A stretch of 64,000 bases of DNA from Cerrena zonata. Taxonomy: Eukaryota > Basidiomycota > Agaricomycetes > Polyporales > Cerrenaceae. The notes beneath the pieces were generated by a model that was given only the letters and a program-made list of their open reading frames with translations, did not search any database and was not told the origin of the DNA. A program made the position numbers and the translations under genes. Positions 12,238-24,469 of the stretch are shown one piece after another. The stretch lies in assembly GCA_038087015.1 (NCBI GenBank), contig JASBNA010000073.1:62001-126000 (forward strand), written 5' to 3'. Every line of letters starts with the position of its first letter. Within the stretch, counting starts at the first letter, position 1.

Positions 12238-14573
12238 ATGCGGCTGCAACTTGCAATGAATCTGATCATGCCACGGCTGTCCAGTCCAGGCTGGTTCTCA
12301 AAGTATGCTCATGTTTATCATGCCCTCAGACGACCGCAAAGGGTCCACCTGCTGCGTAGAACTGCGACAACAATCCAAGTGGACTACTTGCATCCTGATG
12401 ACGCACTCGCTCAATTGCCTCCTGCACCTCCTTGTCACATGCTTCCGATACTCAAACCTATCCGTCCATGGCCCCTAATACCAACGGATGGTGAGGACGT
12501 CAAGTGTAAACCTCGACCTGCCGATGGGCGTGAAAAGACCCTCAGTAACACCTTAGGTTCTTTCGCTGTGGACTTACACTGGTGTCATCGAGAATGGATA
12601 CGTTGGACGGCAGAGAAAACCTTGGAGCCATCAACGTATGTTCTAAAAACTTCAATGTGGTCTTCCTCATGTTCAACTTCACTAGTATCCATCACTATTA
12701 CCATGACATTCTAGTATCTCCCGTTCTCCAGATTTTCAACCAGCTACAGGCTGATTTCATATCCAAGCCTGTGCAGTGCAAGCAGGATGTCACAGATGAA
12801 GGTGTGTGTGATCTTTTCCTCATCTTTCATTCTCCTCACCTATGCCGTCACCTAAGATGAATCAATCTTCTCGTTCCACTCGGACGACTTTCAGTATTGG
12901 GACGAACCAGTCAATACCCCCATTGTTGTCTTCGAAGTAGGTACTTGGTTCTTTATCTGGTACCAACTAGCGGGAACTGAAATTCTTGCTTTCAGCATCG
13001 CGGTTTGTTGAGAGACTCCGGCAGCTCTCTTCGTATGTCACCCTTGCTAACTAAGCTTCTGCGACGTGCCTGGGATATCAACAGCCAATCTAAGATTATC
13101 GTTACCGACTTGGATTCTCTCGTCGTTTTTCATCCACTCTCTTCCAAATCTTCAGGTGACCTGGTGTACGAGCATCTCAAGCTAACCAATCTCTCCATAA
13201 TTCGTATTGTTACTGCGGCGTACCTTCACAAAACTCTCCCAGAGGGTATTTATATTGATATAAAACCACAACGCGAAGTTTTGGATAAAATGGTGCCTAC
13301 TGGAGTGCCGAACAACCCAAGGATTTCCGTGCTACCCGATGATGAGGTCTTTGCTACTCACCAATCTCATACTGATTTTGATTACTACGCACTTACTCAC
13401 GATCGCGAGCGAGCCCTTCAGTTCTTCCGGTGGAAAGCTTGGGTCAAGGACAACTGCTCGCCAGTGATTGCCACTTCTGGGGACGTACTCAAAGGTGTCA
13501 CGTATGGGTTTTCCCGGCGCAATGCTGACCTTCAACCTTACTACCTTGCCGATGAACCCCCTCTTGATGCTCTAGATCACATTAGGTCGAATGAGCGCCA
13601 TATTCCCTCGGAGGCTAGAATCCTCTTAGATGGGTTCAAAGCCTCGAGTACTTTTTCTTTGGAATTACTCGAAGACCTGACAGAGGCTCAGAACAGCGGG
13701 CTATGTAGAACATTTACATGCAGAATCACGTCCATAATTGGACAGGATATTGGAGGTGTATCACCGATTCTCTGTGTTAAACTATTCGATGATAGGTTTT
13801 ATCCTATGGAAGCTCCCGATGAAGACATGATGCAAGAAGACTTCCGTTGGTGGTGGACGCGGTATACCAATACGGAGCGTCAGATTCAAAACGAGGATAT
13901 GACGTACAAGCGACTTGCGCTCATGCAGGGTTCGCTGATACCCCAGTATTATGGATCTCACTCTGTGAGTGACGTTTATTCGTTACATGTGCTCAACCTC
14001 GCTAAGATTTCAACAGTTTACTCTTCCCAATGGCCACGAGGTTTACGGTATCTTGATGGAATACATTCCAGCCCCATCTCTCAAGAGTCGGATTGGGCAG
14101 AGACTTTCGAAAGAACATCAGGTCCAATTGGTTCGTCAACAACGACTTTCAGAACCTTAACTTTATAGAATGTTCTCTAACATATACTCTGTTTATTCTA
14201 GGTCCAGAGCCTCCGACATGCCGTCCGTGTGATGCAATGTGTTGATGTTTCTCAGCATGACTGGCATCTGGGTCAGATCCTATGCAACACCGTCAGTTCG
14301 AACGACGAAACACGCGTGCACTGTATCCTGCTAGATTTCTCGCAAATGTCAGTCAGTTTAGACCAACAAGAGTTTCACAGACTTGATGACTTTGGACGAT
14401 GTTTACAAATCCTCTGTAATCCAAAATCCGGTCTGGACGCAGAGTTGGTCTGGGATAATTTCGGGACAAGAGAACCTTGGGATAAAATATCGTCTACTGT
14501 GAAGGTTAATGGCGAAACTAGATGGGCTCAACAGGGTGACCCTTTCATCAGGATTGTGCCCTGGACGCCATAG
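12238..14573 (+). CDS. Fungal protein-kinase-like protein, degenerate catalytic loop
   Basis: A multi-exon gene of a basidiomycete kinase-like family; role unknown. N-terminal exons (about 12238-12800) are uncertain. Downstream exons follow well: DESIFSFHSDDFQYWDE; RFVERLRQLSS spliced (GTATGT...ACAG) to QSKIIVTDLDSLVVFHPL; the long exon to ALMQGSLIPQYYGSHS; then FTLPNGHEVYGILMEYIP, the kinase hinge; and VQSLRHAVRVMQCVDVSQHD. The catalytic-loop position reads QHDWHLGQIL instead of HRDxxxxNxL, and the DFG position reads LLDFSQM. Thus the loop Asp seems to survive but the metal-binding Asn is Gln and DFG is DFS, suggesting an altered or dead kinase. The stop is at 14571-14573. The start could lie further downstream. 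Confidence 0.6.
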
Positions 14574-15134
14574 TTATTGTTACGCGGTCGTCTGGCGCAC
14601 AGTGCAGGACACAGACGGTTAAGTTCTCTCGAATTTCCTCTCGTTTATTACTTATTCGGTTATCTCCTGTTTGGGTCGCTCTGTCATACCCGATTATAAT
14701 TATAATTCCTGATACTGGTTATAACCTCGATATGGTTTCTGTTCAATGCATACGTATTCGTATCTATGACTCGGATGGGAGTGTTTCCCCCAACCCGAGG
14801 CGCATCGAAACTCTGTGAAAGGTGAAACAGTAACTATCTTCGCCGAAGTCAATGGAGTATAGACAAGGTCTAAAACAACGGTCTTCTACTTCTACTTTAA
14901 CATTGCCTCACCAATAAGTTGAAGTTGTAGACATGAGAGATCAATCAAAGCCAAGTCGGTACCAAATCAAATTACTTGAAAGCTTACACGTGAATCTAGA
15001 TTGGGCAAGACCATCCGCACTTCCGTACCTGTTCCGTTAAGCAATCATGATGTCACAATCGAAAGAATAGCGCAAGTCCAACCGCCATTTCTGTAGGACA
15101 CACCATTGGATGTTTCTCCACAAGTACTACGACA
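14574..15134. other. Intergenic stretch with repeat fragment
   Basis: No gene seen. About 14765-14830 resembles 32280-32346, the segment just before the GH25 muramidase start; both share a core around ATCGAAACTCTG followed by GAAAG and TGAAAC. It is probably a small dispersed repeat. Confidence 0.4.
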
Positions 15135-16891
15135 ATGGATGATCTACCTAGTGCGTTCATGTTTATCTCATCACCTTGGAGTATCGGTCTTATATATTTT
15201 CTTTTAGACCCTCTCGTGGACTTGGATGCACTGCATTCAAGCGACTCTGCCCAACTTCTGCCAGAAGACTCTAATAGACCTAACAAACACATTTGCATTA
15301 TTGGTGGTGGACCAAGTGGACTTGCTGCCCTTCGAATCGTCCTCGATCACCCATTATATAAAGCAGGTAATTGGAATGTGGTTGTATACGAGGCACGAGA
15401 AGATATTGGAGGAGTATGGTATGTAGTCGTACTCATTGATACAACACCGGGATTGAACCAACTCTTTTCAGGTTACCATCGCCTCCAGATAACGAAGACC
15501 CACCACTGACCCCTCTATATGATTCCCTGACTACCAATCTTCCCCATCCGATCATGAGCTTCGACTCTTTCCCGTTCCCTCCATCTACACCGCTATACCC
15601 ACCTGCGTCAACAGTGCTACATTACCTCCATGACTACGCTTCTCATTTCAAACTAGAACCTCACATTCAGTTCAATACGCTTGTACAATCTGTCCACCGT
15701 AACCACGAGCAGAACAAATGGTCAGTAACCATTCGTAGGACCAAAGTCGCACCAGACATTTCTGGTGAATATGCTGACGAGACAATTCATTGCGACTTGA
15801 TCGTGGTGGCCAATGGGCATTATCGCTTACCGCGATATCCGTTGACCACGGGGCTGAAAGCATGGGTAGATGCTGAGCATGCTACTCACTCCGTCTATTA
15901 CAGAAATCCGTCGCATCCATGGATCAAAGACGTACAGAAGATTCTGGTTGTGGGCTCGGGACCTTCTGGGTCTGACGTCTCGTTGGACCTGCGTCAAATT
16001 CCCTCCAAACAAATCGTGCATTCCTTCACGGGCGCACCTCATGCGGACTACGAAGAGGGGCGGTACAAGACTCGACCACGAATCAAGGAATTCCTTCCTC
16101 TGAACGACAAGGGCGAAGGATCCGTTTTGTTCGCCGATGGGACAGTGGAAAACGGAATTGGACACTGTATTCTTGCCACGGGGTACCAGGATTCTTTCCC
16201 TTTCCTCGAGCCTGGGTCTAGTAACCTCCCGCCTCTTCACACAAGCCTACCACCCTCCATCCCTCCGCTACCTTCCAAACTGTACAACTCAAGTTATCAC
16301 GTCTTCCCCCTCGCGAAACATATATTCCCACTTGTCGCACCTGAGGTGTTCCCCCCATCAAGTCTCGCCTTCCTTGGTCTCCCCTACCGAGTCATTCCTT
16401 TCCCACTCGTCGAAGCCCAAACCCGCGTTGTTCTCAAAGTCTTCGAAGATCCTTCCACCCTCAACGTCGCTCAAGAGGCTGTCGATATCGTTTCCCATTA
16501 CGATGAACTCTCATCCTCCATCCCGCCTTCGTATCCGTATCCAAAGGATCTAGCCATTGCGAAGCTGTGGCATATGCTCGACAACGATGCACAGTTTGAG
16601 TATAGAGATATGTTACATAGGTTCGCTGGTGGAGATTATCTGAAAAACGAGTGGATGGTGCCAAGCTGGGTGAAAGAGATGTACGAAAAGAAATTTATCA
16701 TAAGGGCGGCATGGAAAGAATTGGAGAGAAGGGGTGAAGCGTCAGACTGGGTGAGAGGTGTTGGGGAGGGGAAGAGTGGGAAGAGTGGGACGGAAGAATG
16801 GGTAGACTTGATGAGAAGAGTGTTGAGATGGGCAGAGGCGTCCCATGAAGATGAAAAGGTAAGAACGGAAGTGGAAAAAACCAAACTGTAA
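15135..16891 (+). CDS. Flavin-containing monooxygenase-like protein
   Basis: An FAD/NADPH-dependent oxidase of the FMO class; substrate unknown. The protein has about 565 residues. A hydrophobic N-terminus (SPWSIGLIYFLLDPL) may be an anchor or leader. The FAD Rossmann motif is ICIIGGGPSGLAALR near residue 58, followed by VVVYEAREDIGGVW. One intron (GTATGT at about 15420 to TCAG at about 15472) joins in phase to LPSPPDNEDPPLTP. The NADPH motif is ILVVGSGPSGSDVSLDL, and the late ATGY motif is CILATGYQDSFPF. The classic FxGxxxH signature between the two Rossmann folds is not clear: the position reads EHATHSVYYRN, so this may be a divergent FMO. The second exon is uninterrupted to the stop at 16889-16891. 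The gene looks intact. Confidence 0.85.
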
Positions 16892-17228
16892 TTTATCTTG
16901 TAAATTGATCATAGGTAATCAAGTGTTTTTGAAAATCTTCAACGCATCTCCTATAACTAACTATTGTTAGATCTCTCAGTAACATCACAACACTTCAATC
17001 TCTTTAGAAACGGCTGCATTACGATCGCACCCGGTTGAAGTCAAAACGATAGGAATGTTATATCGCTGTAACTGAAGGATATCGGTGCTTGGGGGTGTCT
17101 GGGGAAGTTTCCGGGGTCTTCTATGTCCGGATTAAATAGGTAGTAAACTTCTGCAATGAAGAGAATGAGTGAAGTCATACAAGGAGATTGACTTTACTAT
17201 CACTCACAATGCGATATCAGAACTGCGT
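16892..17228. other. Convergent intergenic spacer
   Basis: Lies between the 3' ends of the FMO gene (+) and the DUF6535 gene (-). No further feature seen. Confidence 0.5.
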
Positions 17229-19450
17229 TTATACGAACCCCATATCACGCCTGCCTAACTCTATTGGATTTGGGTGTAAGTCTCGTATTCTTGACATTAA
17301 TTGCGCGTTCTCGACACCAAGCGTTTGGAATGTGAAGAACGCATTGGTGAGGTAGAATTCTTCTGTCGCGGAGCGCGCCTCGTTCCTGTGCCTCTTTAAA
17401 ATGTCGACCAATCCATCCATGGTTTTCATCAACAAAACACTGTATCGCCGTCTAGCAGATTTGCCAAGTAAGATGCAGAATTGGGAAAAGACATGGGTCA
17501 TAACGACGGGATCTACGTCATCGTCTAGGAATGCTTGCTGGATAAAGGCCTTTAAATATGGTTTCTGTGATAGGGTTTCTGTCGATACGAGGCCCCACAA
17601 TGCTTGTAGCATATTTTCGGTTGCAGCGACCAGATTCGTCACAGTAGATGCTATTCATGAGTCAGTAAAATTCTCCTGTTAGAAAAATGAAAATCGTACA
17701 AGAAGAGTCCTGTAAAGACCTCTTCAACAGTCCCAGCCACACTCTCTTCCCATCAGATTTAAACCCGGCTATTACGCGGTAGAATGAGGCCATTGCCAGC
17801 GTAGCAGTGCTTTCGTCAGATTTGACCAACCTCAAAAGCGCCAGAAGGAGCATTTCATCGACGAACTCTGGGCTGCATGCAGTTCGAAGGATAAAGACGA
17901 GACTTTCATGCGCATCTTGAAAGACTGTATTCTCATCTAATGCGAGCTTGGCAAAATAATTACTGCCCTTGTCGCCAAGCATTGTCAGATACATCCTTGC
18001 GACTGATTTATTGTCTTTTTCCTGCGACTGGGGGTGTGGACGCCAAGAGAAATGTCTGATGGGCCCTCCGTTGAGAGAACGGAGATATCTGGAGAGGTCG
18101 GAGAAGTTGCAATCTTGTATGCATTGATTGAATGTGCCCTGAAGTTGCTCGCCTTGCAATACGTTCTCAGAATAGGCCAGGATGGCCAAATCTGAGGCCT
18201 TTGCTGTTCGAACGATCGATTCCTCTAATGCCAGAGAGTGACATACCCAGACGAGAACTCTACGACAGATAAATCGCAGAATACGAGGTAGATTATTACT
18301 GAAGCGTGCGATGGAGTCGATATCCCGCACGTCCTCTGCGGCCACCTTTTTGGGCAACCAGAGCAGTTTCGTTCGCAGTGCGAAAAGTACACTTTTGAGG
18401 ACGGGGGTTTTATATGGGCACTGAGACGACGATAACGGTGCAAAGGTAGTGAATACAAATACAGCGAGCCAACCGAGCATCACTATAGTTGTTGTCCATC
18501 CAACAACTTTGTTTAGTTCGCGAAGGTATTCGCTTAAACCGATGAAGAATAAAAGAAGTGCCAATTGAAGGAGCAGTGGGAGGAATGCTGCGATCTCGAA
18601 GACTCGCCATCGCTTCAATCCTTGGTCACGAAATACGCGGATCCGCACTTGTTGTTGTGGATCCATAGTGTTTTGAGCCATGAACTCGTGAAACCATTGT
18701 TTGACGAGGATTGAGAGAGATGCCGTGATGAGAGAGATTGCGAGACTCAACGACCACAGAGTATTGATGCGAACAGATGGCGAGGGCGGTTTGAAATTGG
18801 AGACAGGCGTGAACATGCTGGCAGCAGAGTTGACAGAACTGCCCGAGATGGTGAAGCTGGCGAGCTGGGATGAAATCTGGAGCAAAATTTGGTTTGTGCT
18901 GTCTTCGGGCTGTTGTTGCAGGGTCGTGTATGAGTCAACAGCGAACGCTGATACCACAGCCGAGAAGAGACCAGCCTAGTGATCCATGGTCAAAGATCAT
19001 TTACATAGTGGCAAACAGTGCACACTACTCACGAACACGAGAAGCGTGTCTATGTCTTCTTTTACATCCTGGATTCTGGCCTGGTCATACTTGTAATATA
19101 AATCTGAGAGTCGTGCCCAGCCTATATGTTCAGACTCAAGCCGCACGCGTTGAACCTTTTCATTGGCTGATTTCTAATACAGCATTGTTCTGTTAGCAAA
19201 TGGCCTGGCGGAAAATGGCAGAGATAAAACTACTAACAGACGAGCCTAAGTTTTCAGTGAATATTTGCTGTGGTCCCTGAGAGTCAGATACCTGAGATGC
19301 ACGAAGGTTATTTTTGCTAAGTTGGTTTGGAATTCTCGTGGATTTGCTATCTTCAGCCAATGCTAAGTGGTGTTCATGTTAGCCGCACATACAGCACAGA
19401 TATTTCAGTTATCGACGTACTTGAAGGTCGGATATGTCCCCGACGCCCAT
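17229..19450 (-). CDS. DUF6535 domain membrane protein
   Basis: A member of the Agaricomycete DUF6535 family; function unknown. The diagnostic block is KEDIDTLLVF joined across an intron (about 19032-18975) to AGLFSAVVSAFAVDSYTTLQ, followed by PEDSTNQILLQISSQL. Then come LWSLSLAISLITASLSILVKQW and two more hydrophobic helices (AAFLPLLLQLALLLFFIGL and TTTIVMLGWLAVFVFTTFA), so it has about four membrane segments near the N-terminus. A long soluble helical C-terminal region follows. An intron near 17700-17655 joins LQDSS to TVTNLVAATENML, and the last exon ends in a stop at 17229. The start at 19450 (MGVGDISDLQ) and the first two exons are tentative. Confidence 0.75.
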
Positions 19451-20324
19451 AATCATTCCTAGACATAACTGTGCTGGTAGGGATTTCCATGAGTAAGATG
19501 ATAATGGAGGGATTAAATGATCAATCACTCACCCCCTCCGGCTTTATATCCCATAATATTGTCATATGATGCCTAGATGATTGCCCACCGTTCCAGAACC
19601 TGTCCAAATTGACAGAGCGTGAAAAGTTTTTGAAATCTTTGCATGCATGATGTCGCTCCCAAATGATTTACGTAGGCCTAATCACTAGAAAACAGAGATA
19701 TGAGCGTAACGCTAGTATGGAATCCGTCGTCCACTGGCGGTTAGATAGTTAGAGTGTTTAATTATATGATTGACGAGTCTTGAAGACAACCTTTCGACCG
19801 TCCTAATTTTAAGTTCGAAACATCATGCATCATACCTGAACCTTCGTTTTAATGTCCAGTATGTACTAGTTTCAAGTTAACCTGGGTTTGATTTATATCG
19901 GGCGTTCGGATGATGTGACCTAAATATCATCATATTTAAGGTTAGTAATATTTAGTAAGAGGCGGAGTCAAGATATTACTAGTACTATAGGTCTCAACTA
20001 TCAATATATACTCTATGTAATATTTACATATACGAGAATACCAAATCATTATTTGATATTAGCTTTCGCCCGCCTAGCGCTCGGTATTCGTAAGTAGTGT
20101 CAACGGCAAGCTCTCGGTTTTCTTATTCTTTCTTCTCGACGTTCACGCTGAGACCATTTCTTAACTCACTCTCTACTATCAGATCTTATTATTTTATCTG
20201 TTTGTGTCCTCTGAGGCAACCAAACTATCGCTCCGAGAATCATCACAGCGAGACCACAAGCTCAGACGAAGCTGGATTGCGACCTCGCGCATCTTGAACT
20301 CAAACAAATACTCGCAGACATACT
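19451..20324. other. AT-rich intergenic region
   Basis: No gene recognised. Includes a dispersed repeat copy (19755-19905) and an AT-rich patch at about 19920-20060 just before the Sec20 leader. It carries both promoters of the divergent pair. Confidence 0.4.
19755..19905. repeat. Dispersed repeat, copy 1
   Basis: Shares a core with 28700-28845: ATTATATGATTGACGAGT, then TTGA..CAACCTTTC, TCGTCCT.ATT, TTAAGTTCGAA and a later TACTAGT. The two copies have diverged by substitutions and small indels. No terminal structure or coding capacity seen. Confidence 0.6.
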
Positions 20325-21600
20325 ATGGCCCCAATCCCGAGCACCTTTGCCCAAGAAATAATAGATTTATTAGAAAACTTGGATAGAAGAAGAAAGGACC
20401 TACTCGATTTCCAAATCCCCCGCCTTCGTGACTGTACAGGTTCTTTAGTGACACAACAGCAGTATGCTGCAGAGGTACGAGAAGATATCGAAGCGTTTTC
20501 GCGGATTGTGGAGGTACGGGCTTACTCTCAGTTCTCACGTCTGAATACTAATCTCAGTAGTCGTTGGACCTTTCGGTAGACGATCAAAAGGGCGAACGGA
20601 ACAGACAGCAGTTGAGGGCTTTGGTGGATGATTATACAAATACCTTAGGCAAGTGAGTATAAAGAATTGCATGTTTAGAGCAGGACATTAAACACTCGGT
20701 TTCGCTAAGACTTCGAAGAGAGGCTAGGACTGCTGTGTTGACGTCCAAACGTGCGATCGACTCGAACAAACAGTCCAATCGAGAAGAATTGTTACGCTCA
20801 TCCGCAGTGCGCGAAAAGCAGGACCTCAACGAGAAAGTAACGTGGGTCGGTCGTTACCTACATCCCGTCTCAATCTCTCATCCTTCTTAGTGAAGATGCT
20901 TTAATGACCACGACTAATGACGTCACGGAAGCCTTGCAACGAACCATCGGTCTCATGCAAGGTGAACTGGAACGTTCTGTGCTTTCAAGTCAACTTCTAG
21001 GTAATTTACGAATGTGCATGTTCCCGGGCTTGACACTAACATATTCCAACAGAGGCTTCGACTGCTTCCCTAAAGTCTGCATCAACAACACATGATGTCC
21101 TAGACAACCTCATGACAACCTCGAAGCACCTTATCACCGCTCTGGAAAAGTCCGACTGGCTTGACCGACTCCTCATTCTGGCTGCTCTATGCTTCTTTAT
21201 TCTGGTCGTCCTGTTCATCCTCAAACAACGTCTCGTAGACCGTAGTCTACGGATAGCACTCTGGTGGACAAGATTCATACCCTCAAGACGAAGCTCGACC
21301 GCCGATGCGATGGAGAAAGGGACAATGATCGTTTCGTCAATGGCTTCGAGTGCTGTGGTCAGCGTAACGACTGCCCTTACCTCTGCAATAACTTCCTCGG
21401 CTGCCCAATCTTCCGTAGTCAACGTTACACCGAGTTTGACATTGGCGTTGACGACTTCTTTTGAGCCGTCAGTAACCTCAATATCCTCTTCCGATGGTCT
21501 ACTTCAGACCGAACTGGATGGGACAGGTATTGAATCTACTATATCAACATCAATAGCGGAACTGCCCAGCGAGGCACCGCAGCCACACGACGAGCTATAA
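20325..21600 (+). CDS. sec20: Sec20-type SNARE (Golgi-to-ER retrograde transport)
   Basis: An ER Q-SNARE of the Dsl1/Use1/Ufe1 fusion machinery that receives COPI vesicles. The start at 20325 gives MAPIPSTFAQEIIDLLENL. Short introns separate five exons; junctions include IVE/SLDLSVDD and SSQLL/EASTASLKS. The C-terminal Sec20 domain is characteristic: DVTEALQRTIGLMQGELERS, then TSKHLITALEKSDWLDR, then one membrane anchor LLILAALCFFILVVLFILK. After the anchor is a lumenal Ser/Thr-rich tail of about 110 residues that ends in HDEL, the ER-retrieval signal also present in yeast Sec20. Both features support the assignment. The reading frame is intact throughout. Confidence 0.92.
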
Positions 21601-22106
21601 TGTGAATTCGTCTAGTGTTTCACTTCCCCTGTTGGTTTATTATTGACAGGTTTTTTGTTTTGCGTTTAGACTTCCTTACGCCTCTTTCGTCCGCAGCTGT
21701 CACTGGCATATGCCCCGCCCCCCTCCCCCCCTTTCGCGTCCAAGTAGTACAGTGAAAGTCCTTGCATTTTTACTATATATGCATACTCTTTGGATCGTGT
21801 GATGCCAGCAAGAGCTCTGACGACATGAATTTGGTCGACTTTAAACCAACTTATCTTTAAACTCGACTGACTTTCTCTCCATCGTGAGAGTGAATACTGT
21901 TATTCGCATGTTTCCGAAATGAATCTGGGAAATTGTCACAACGAAGGAAGCCGGAAACATTACATATGCGTAAATAGTAAGTAGCCTATCAGCGCTTCAC
22001 TCATCCGATATCTCCGGAGCTACTGTTGGGTGTGAATATATAGGACAACGCGAACTAGTGTGCTGGTCATCTCTTCTTTTCTTACCCCTCGCTTTAGAAA
22101 CGAACA
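21601..22106. other. Intergenic spacer
   Basis: Contains the Sec20 3' region, with a C-rich run near 21714-21730, and the upstream region of the following P450. No gene seen. Confidence 0.45.
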
Positions 22107-24447
22107 ATGTTGACGATAGAGGTATTGTGTACCTCCCTCATCGCACTGGTCGTTGTGAAAGCGGTCCTCGACTTTTGGGATGGTGTTAAAGGCATTAAGT
22201 ACGTTGTTATTTTTAGCCGCGAATGCTACGTCCTCACCTTTCTCGAATAGCAACCATCCGGGGTTCCGCATGTTATTTAGCCCTAGTGGGGCATTCAGCT
22301 TCGCACCTCGCGTCCCAGGCTTGACGATGGGTCGTTCGGCAAAATATAAGCTTTTCGATCAGTTTGGCGTCGATATCTTTAGCACTGTAAGTTTAGCTAT
22401 CAACTAGCCACGAACCTATGGCGTACCTGACTTCTTACCATATCAGGTTTCTGTATTTCCTAAGAAAGAGACCTGTTTGGCTGTTGCAGATGCTGCCATT
22501 ATCAAGGTTTGATTATGTCCTGAATGGCATTGAACTTGACGTCGATGCTGATGGTCATCTGTAGGAAGTCATGTCGAATAGGTTCAAATTCCCGAAACCT
22601 GTTCAACAATATGAGATACTAATGCCCTTTGGGCCCCACATTGTCGCCTCTGAACATGACGAGTGGAAGCGTTATAGAAAGGTTTCTGCTCCGGCCTTTA
22701 CGGAGGTACTTGATAATACTACTCCGTTGTCTTCCCACGTTGAATTCGTCCATATAGCCCAACAACAAACTAGTTTGGAACGAGACTGTCCGCATTGTGG
22801 AAGATCTTTTCCAGAACGTTTGGGGAGACCAAAAGGTGGTCACATATGATCATGCATTGGACATCACTATGCCGGTATGTTTGTTACTTTGATGTAGTGG
22901 TAAACAACAGATACTTATCTGTGCATCTGTAGCTCGCTCTCTTCGTTATCGGGGCCGCTGGATTTGGCCGTCGCATTGGCTGGAAAGATGAACTTATTCC
23001 ACCTCAGGGACATAAGCTGACATTTAAGGTCGGTTGGTTTCACCCTTATCAATCACGGTTTCTCATAAGCCTCCTTATGCAGGATGCTCTCACTATTGCA
23101 TCGCATGGTGCTCTCATCAAAGCATTAGTCCCAAATTGGGCGTTACCTTTAACAAAACGAACCATGGATGTGAAGATCGCGTATGAAGAACTTGAGGTAA
23201 GTAGCAACATTACTTGTTATAATTATAGCTCTTATTTTATCCCGTAGTTGTACATGATGGAGATGATCAACTCACGAAGATCATCTGAGACTCAAGAAGT
23301 GAAACACGATTTGCTTTCAGGCTTATTAGATGCTAGCGAAGGCGATTTCGATGAATACTCTAAACTTACTGATCGTGAACTTCTCGGTAAGTTTATCCTC
23401 GTTTATATTTACCTACACTAAACATAACACAACGCAGGAAATATCTTTATTTTCCTAATTGCAGGTAGGTCGCTCGTCGCTGATATTCTTTCCATGTTGA
23501 TATCGGTCACGGAAATCAACTAGGTCATGAAGTGAGTAGGGGCAAGTTACATTTGGTACAGTGTGCCTAATGAGTCCCTTTTCATCAGACCTCGGCGCAT
23601 GGACTATGTTTTACCTTAGCTCTTCTTGCCCTGTATCAAGACGAACAGGAACGTTTGTATCAGGAACTAGTGAACAACTTCCCGGATGGTCGAACCCCGG
23701 TACGTCTGCCCTTGTGTGGAATTTACCTATGCTATGACATCCTGATACTTATAATGCCAGGCATATGAAGACATCAATAAGCTTACTTATGTAGAATGGT
23801 ACGTGGTAGAATCACAACCTTTTTCGCGGAACTGATGGCTATCCAGTATTATCAACGAAACACTTCGACTTTTCCCGCCGGTTAGCATTCCCTGCTCTTG
23901 AGAACCCTAAGTTATCTAATAATTCCAAATCTCATAGGTCATGAACGTTCCGAAGGTATCGGCAGAGGACACCTCTTTTGTGACAATGAACGCCGCTGGG
24001 GAAAAAGTGCATGTTCCTGTACCCGCTGGTACCAACCTGGGCTTATTCATCGGAGATCTTCATTACAACCGTAAGGCTATTAGCACAGTTGCAAATTGTC
24101 TGTCCGTAGCTAATGTCAATGTGCACAGCTCGGTACTGGAAAGACCCTTTCGCTTTCAAACCGTCGAGATTCCTCGAAGATTGGCCAAGAGACGCGTTTC
24201 CTCCCGTTTAGTGGCGGTGTCAGATCATGTCTGGGTCGAAGGCATGGCCAACCTACTGATCTTTTGTCCATGGGTCATTGCTGACCCAACAGCCAGGTTT
24301 GCCGAACTGGAAAATTTGGTATTCCTCTCAATGCTTGTGACAAGGTATAAAGTGGATATCAAACCAGAACCTCAGTTTGCCAACGAGACTTTTGATGAGC
24401 GGAGAGAGCGTGTGTTACAATACTTCGTCGGACTGACGACTACGTGA
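22107..24447 (+). pseudogene. Cytochrome P450 with frameshift at the heme loop
   Basis: A nearly complete P450 spread over about a dozen exons, beginning MLTIEVLCTSLIALVVVKAV (membrane anchor). Recognisable blocks: FGPHIVASEHDEWKRYRKVS (helix C), the I-helix AGHE spliced to TSAHGLCFT, ETLRLFPPV (ExxR), and RYWKDPFAFKPSRF. After PRDAF the frame hits a stop (CCC GTT TAG). Dropping one T of the TTT at 24197-24199 restores LPFSGGVRSCLGRR, the heme loop with its cysteine. The next splice, joining CLGRR to FAELENLVFLSML, needs a GC donor (24242-24243) rather than GT. The two lesions sit 45 bp apart in the part essential for catalysis, so the gene is probably dead. A sequencing error at the T run is the alternative for the first. 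Confidence 0.8.
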
Positions 24448-24469
24448 GTGGCTCATTTAAGTCCATACG

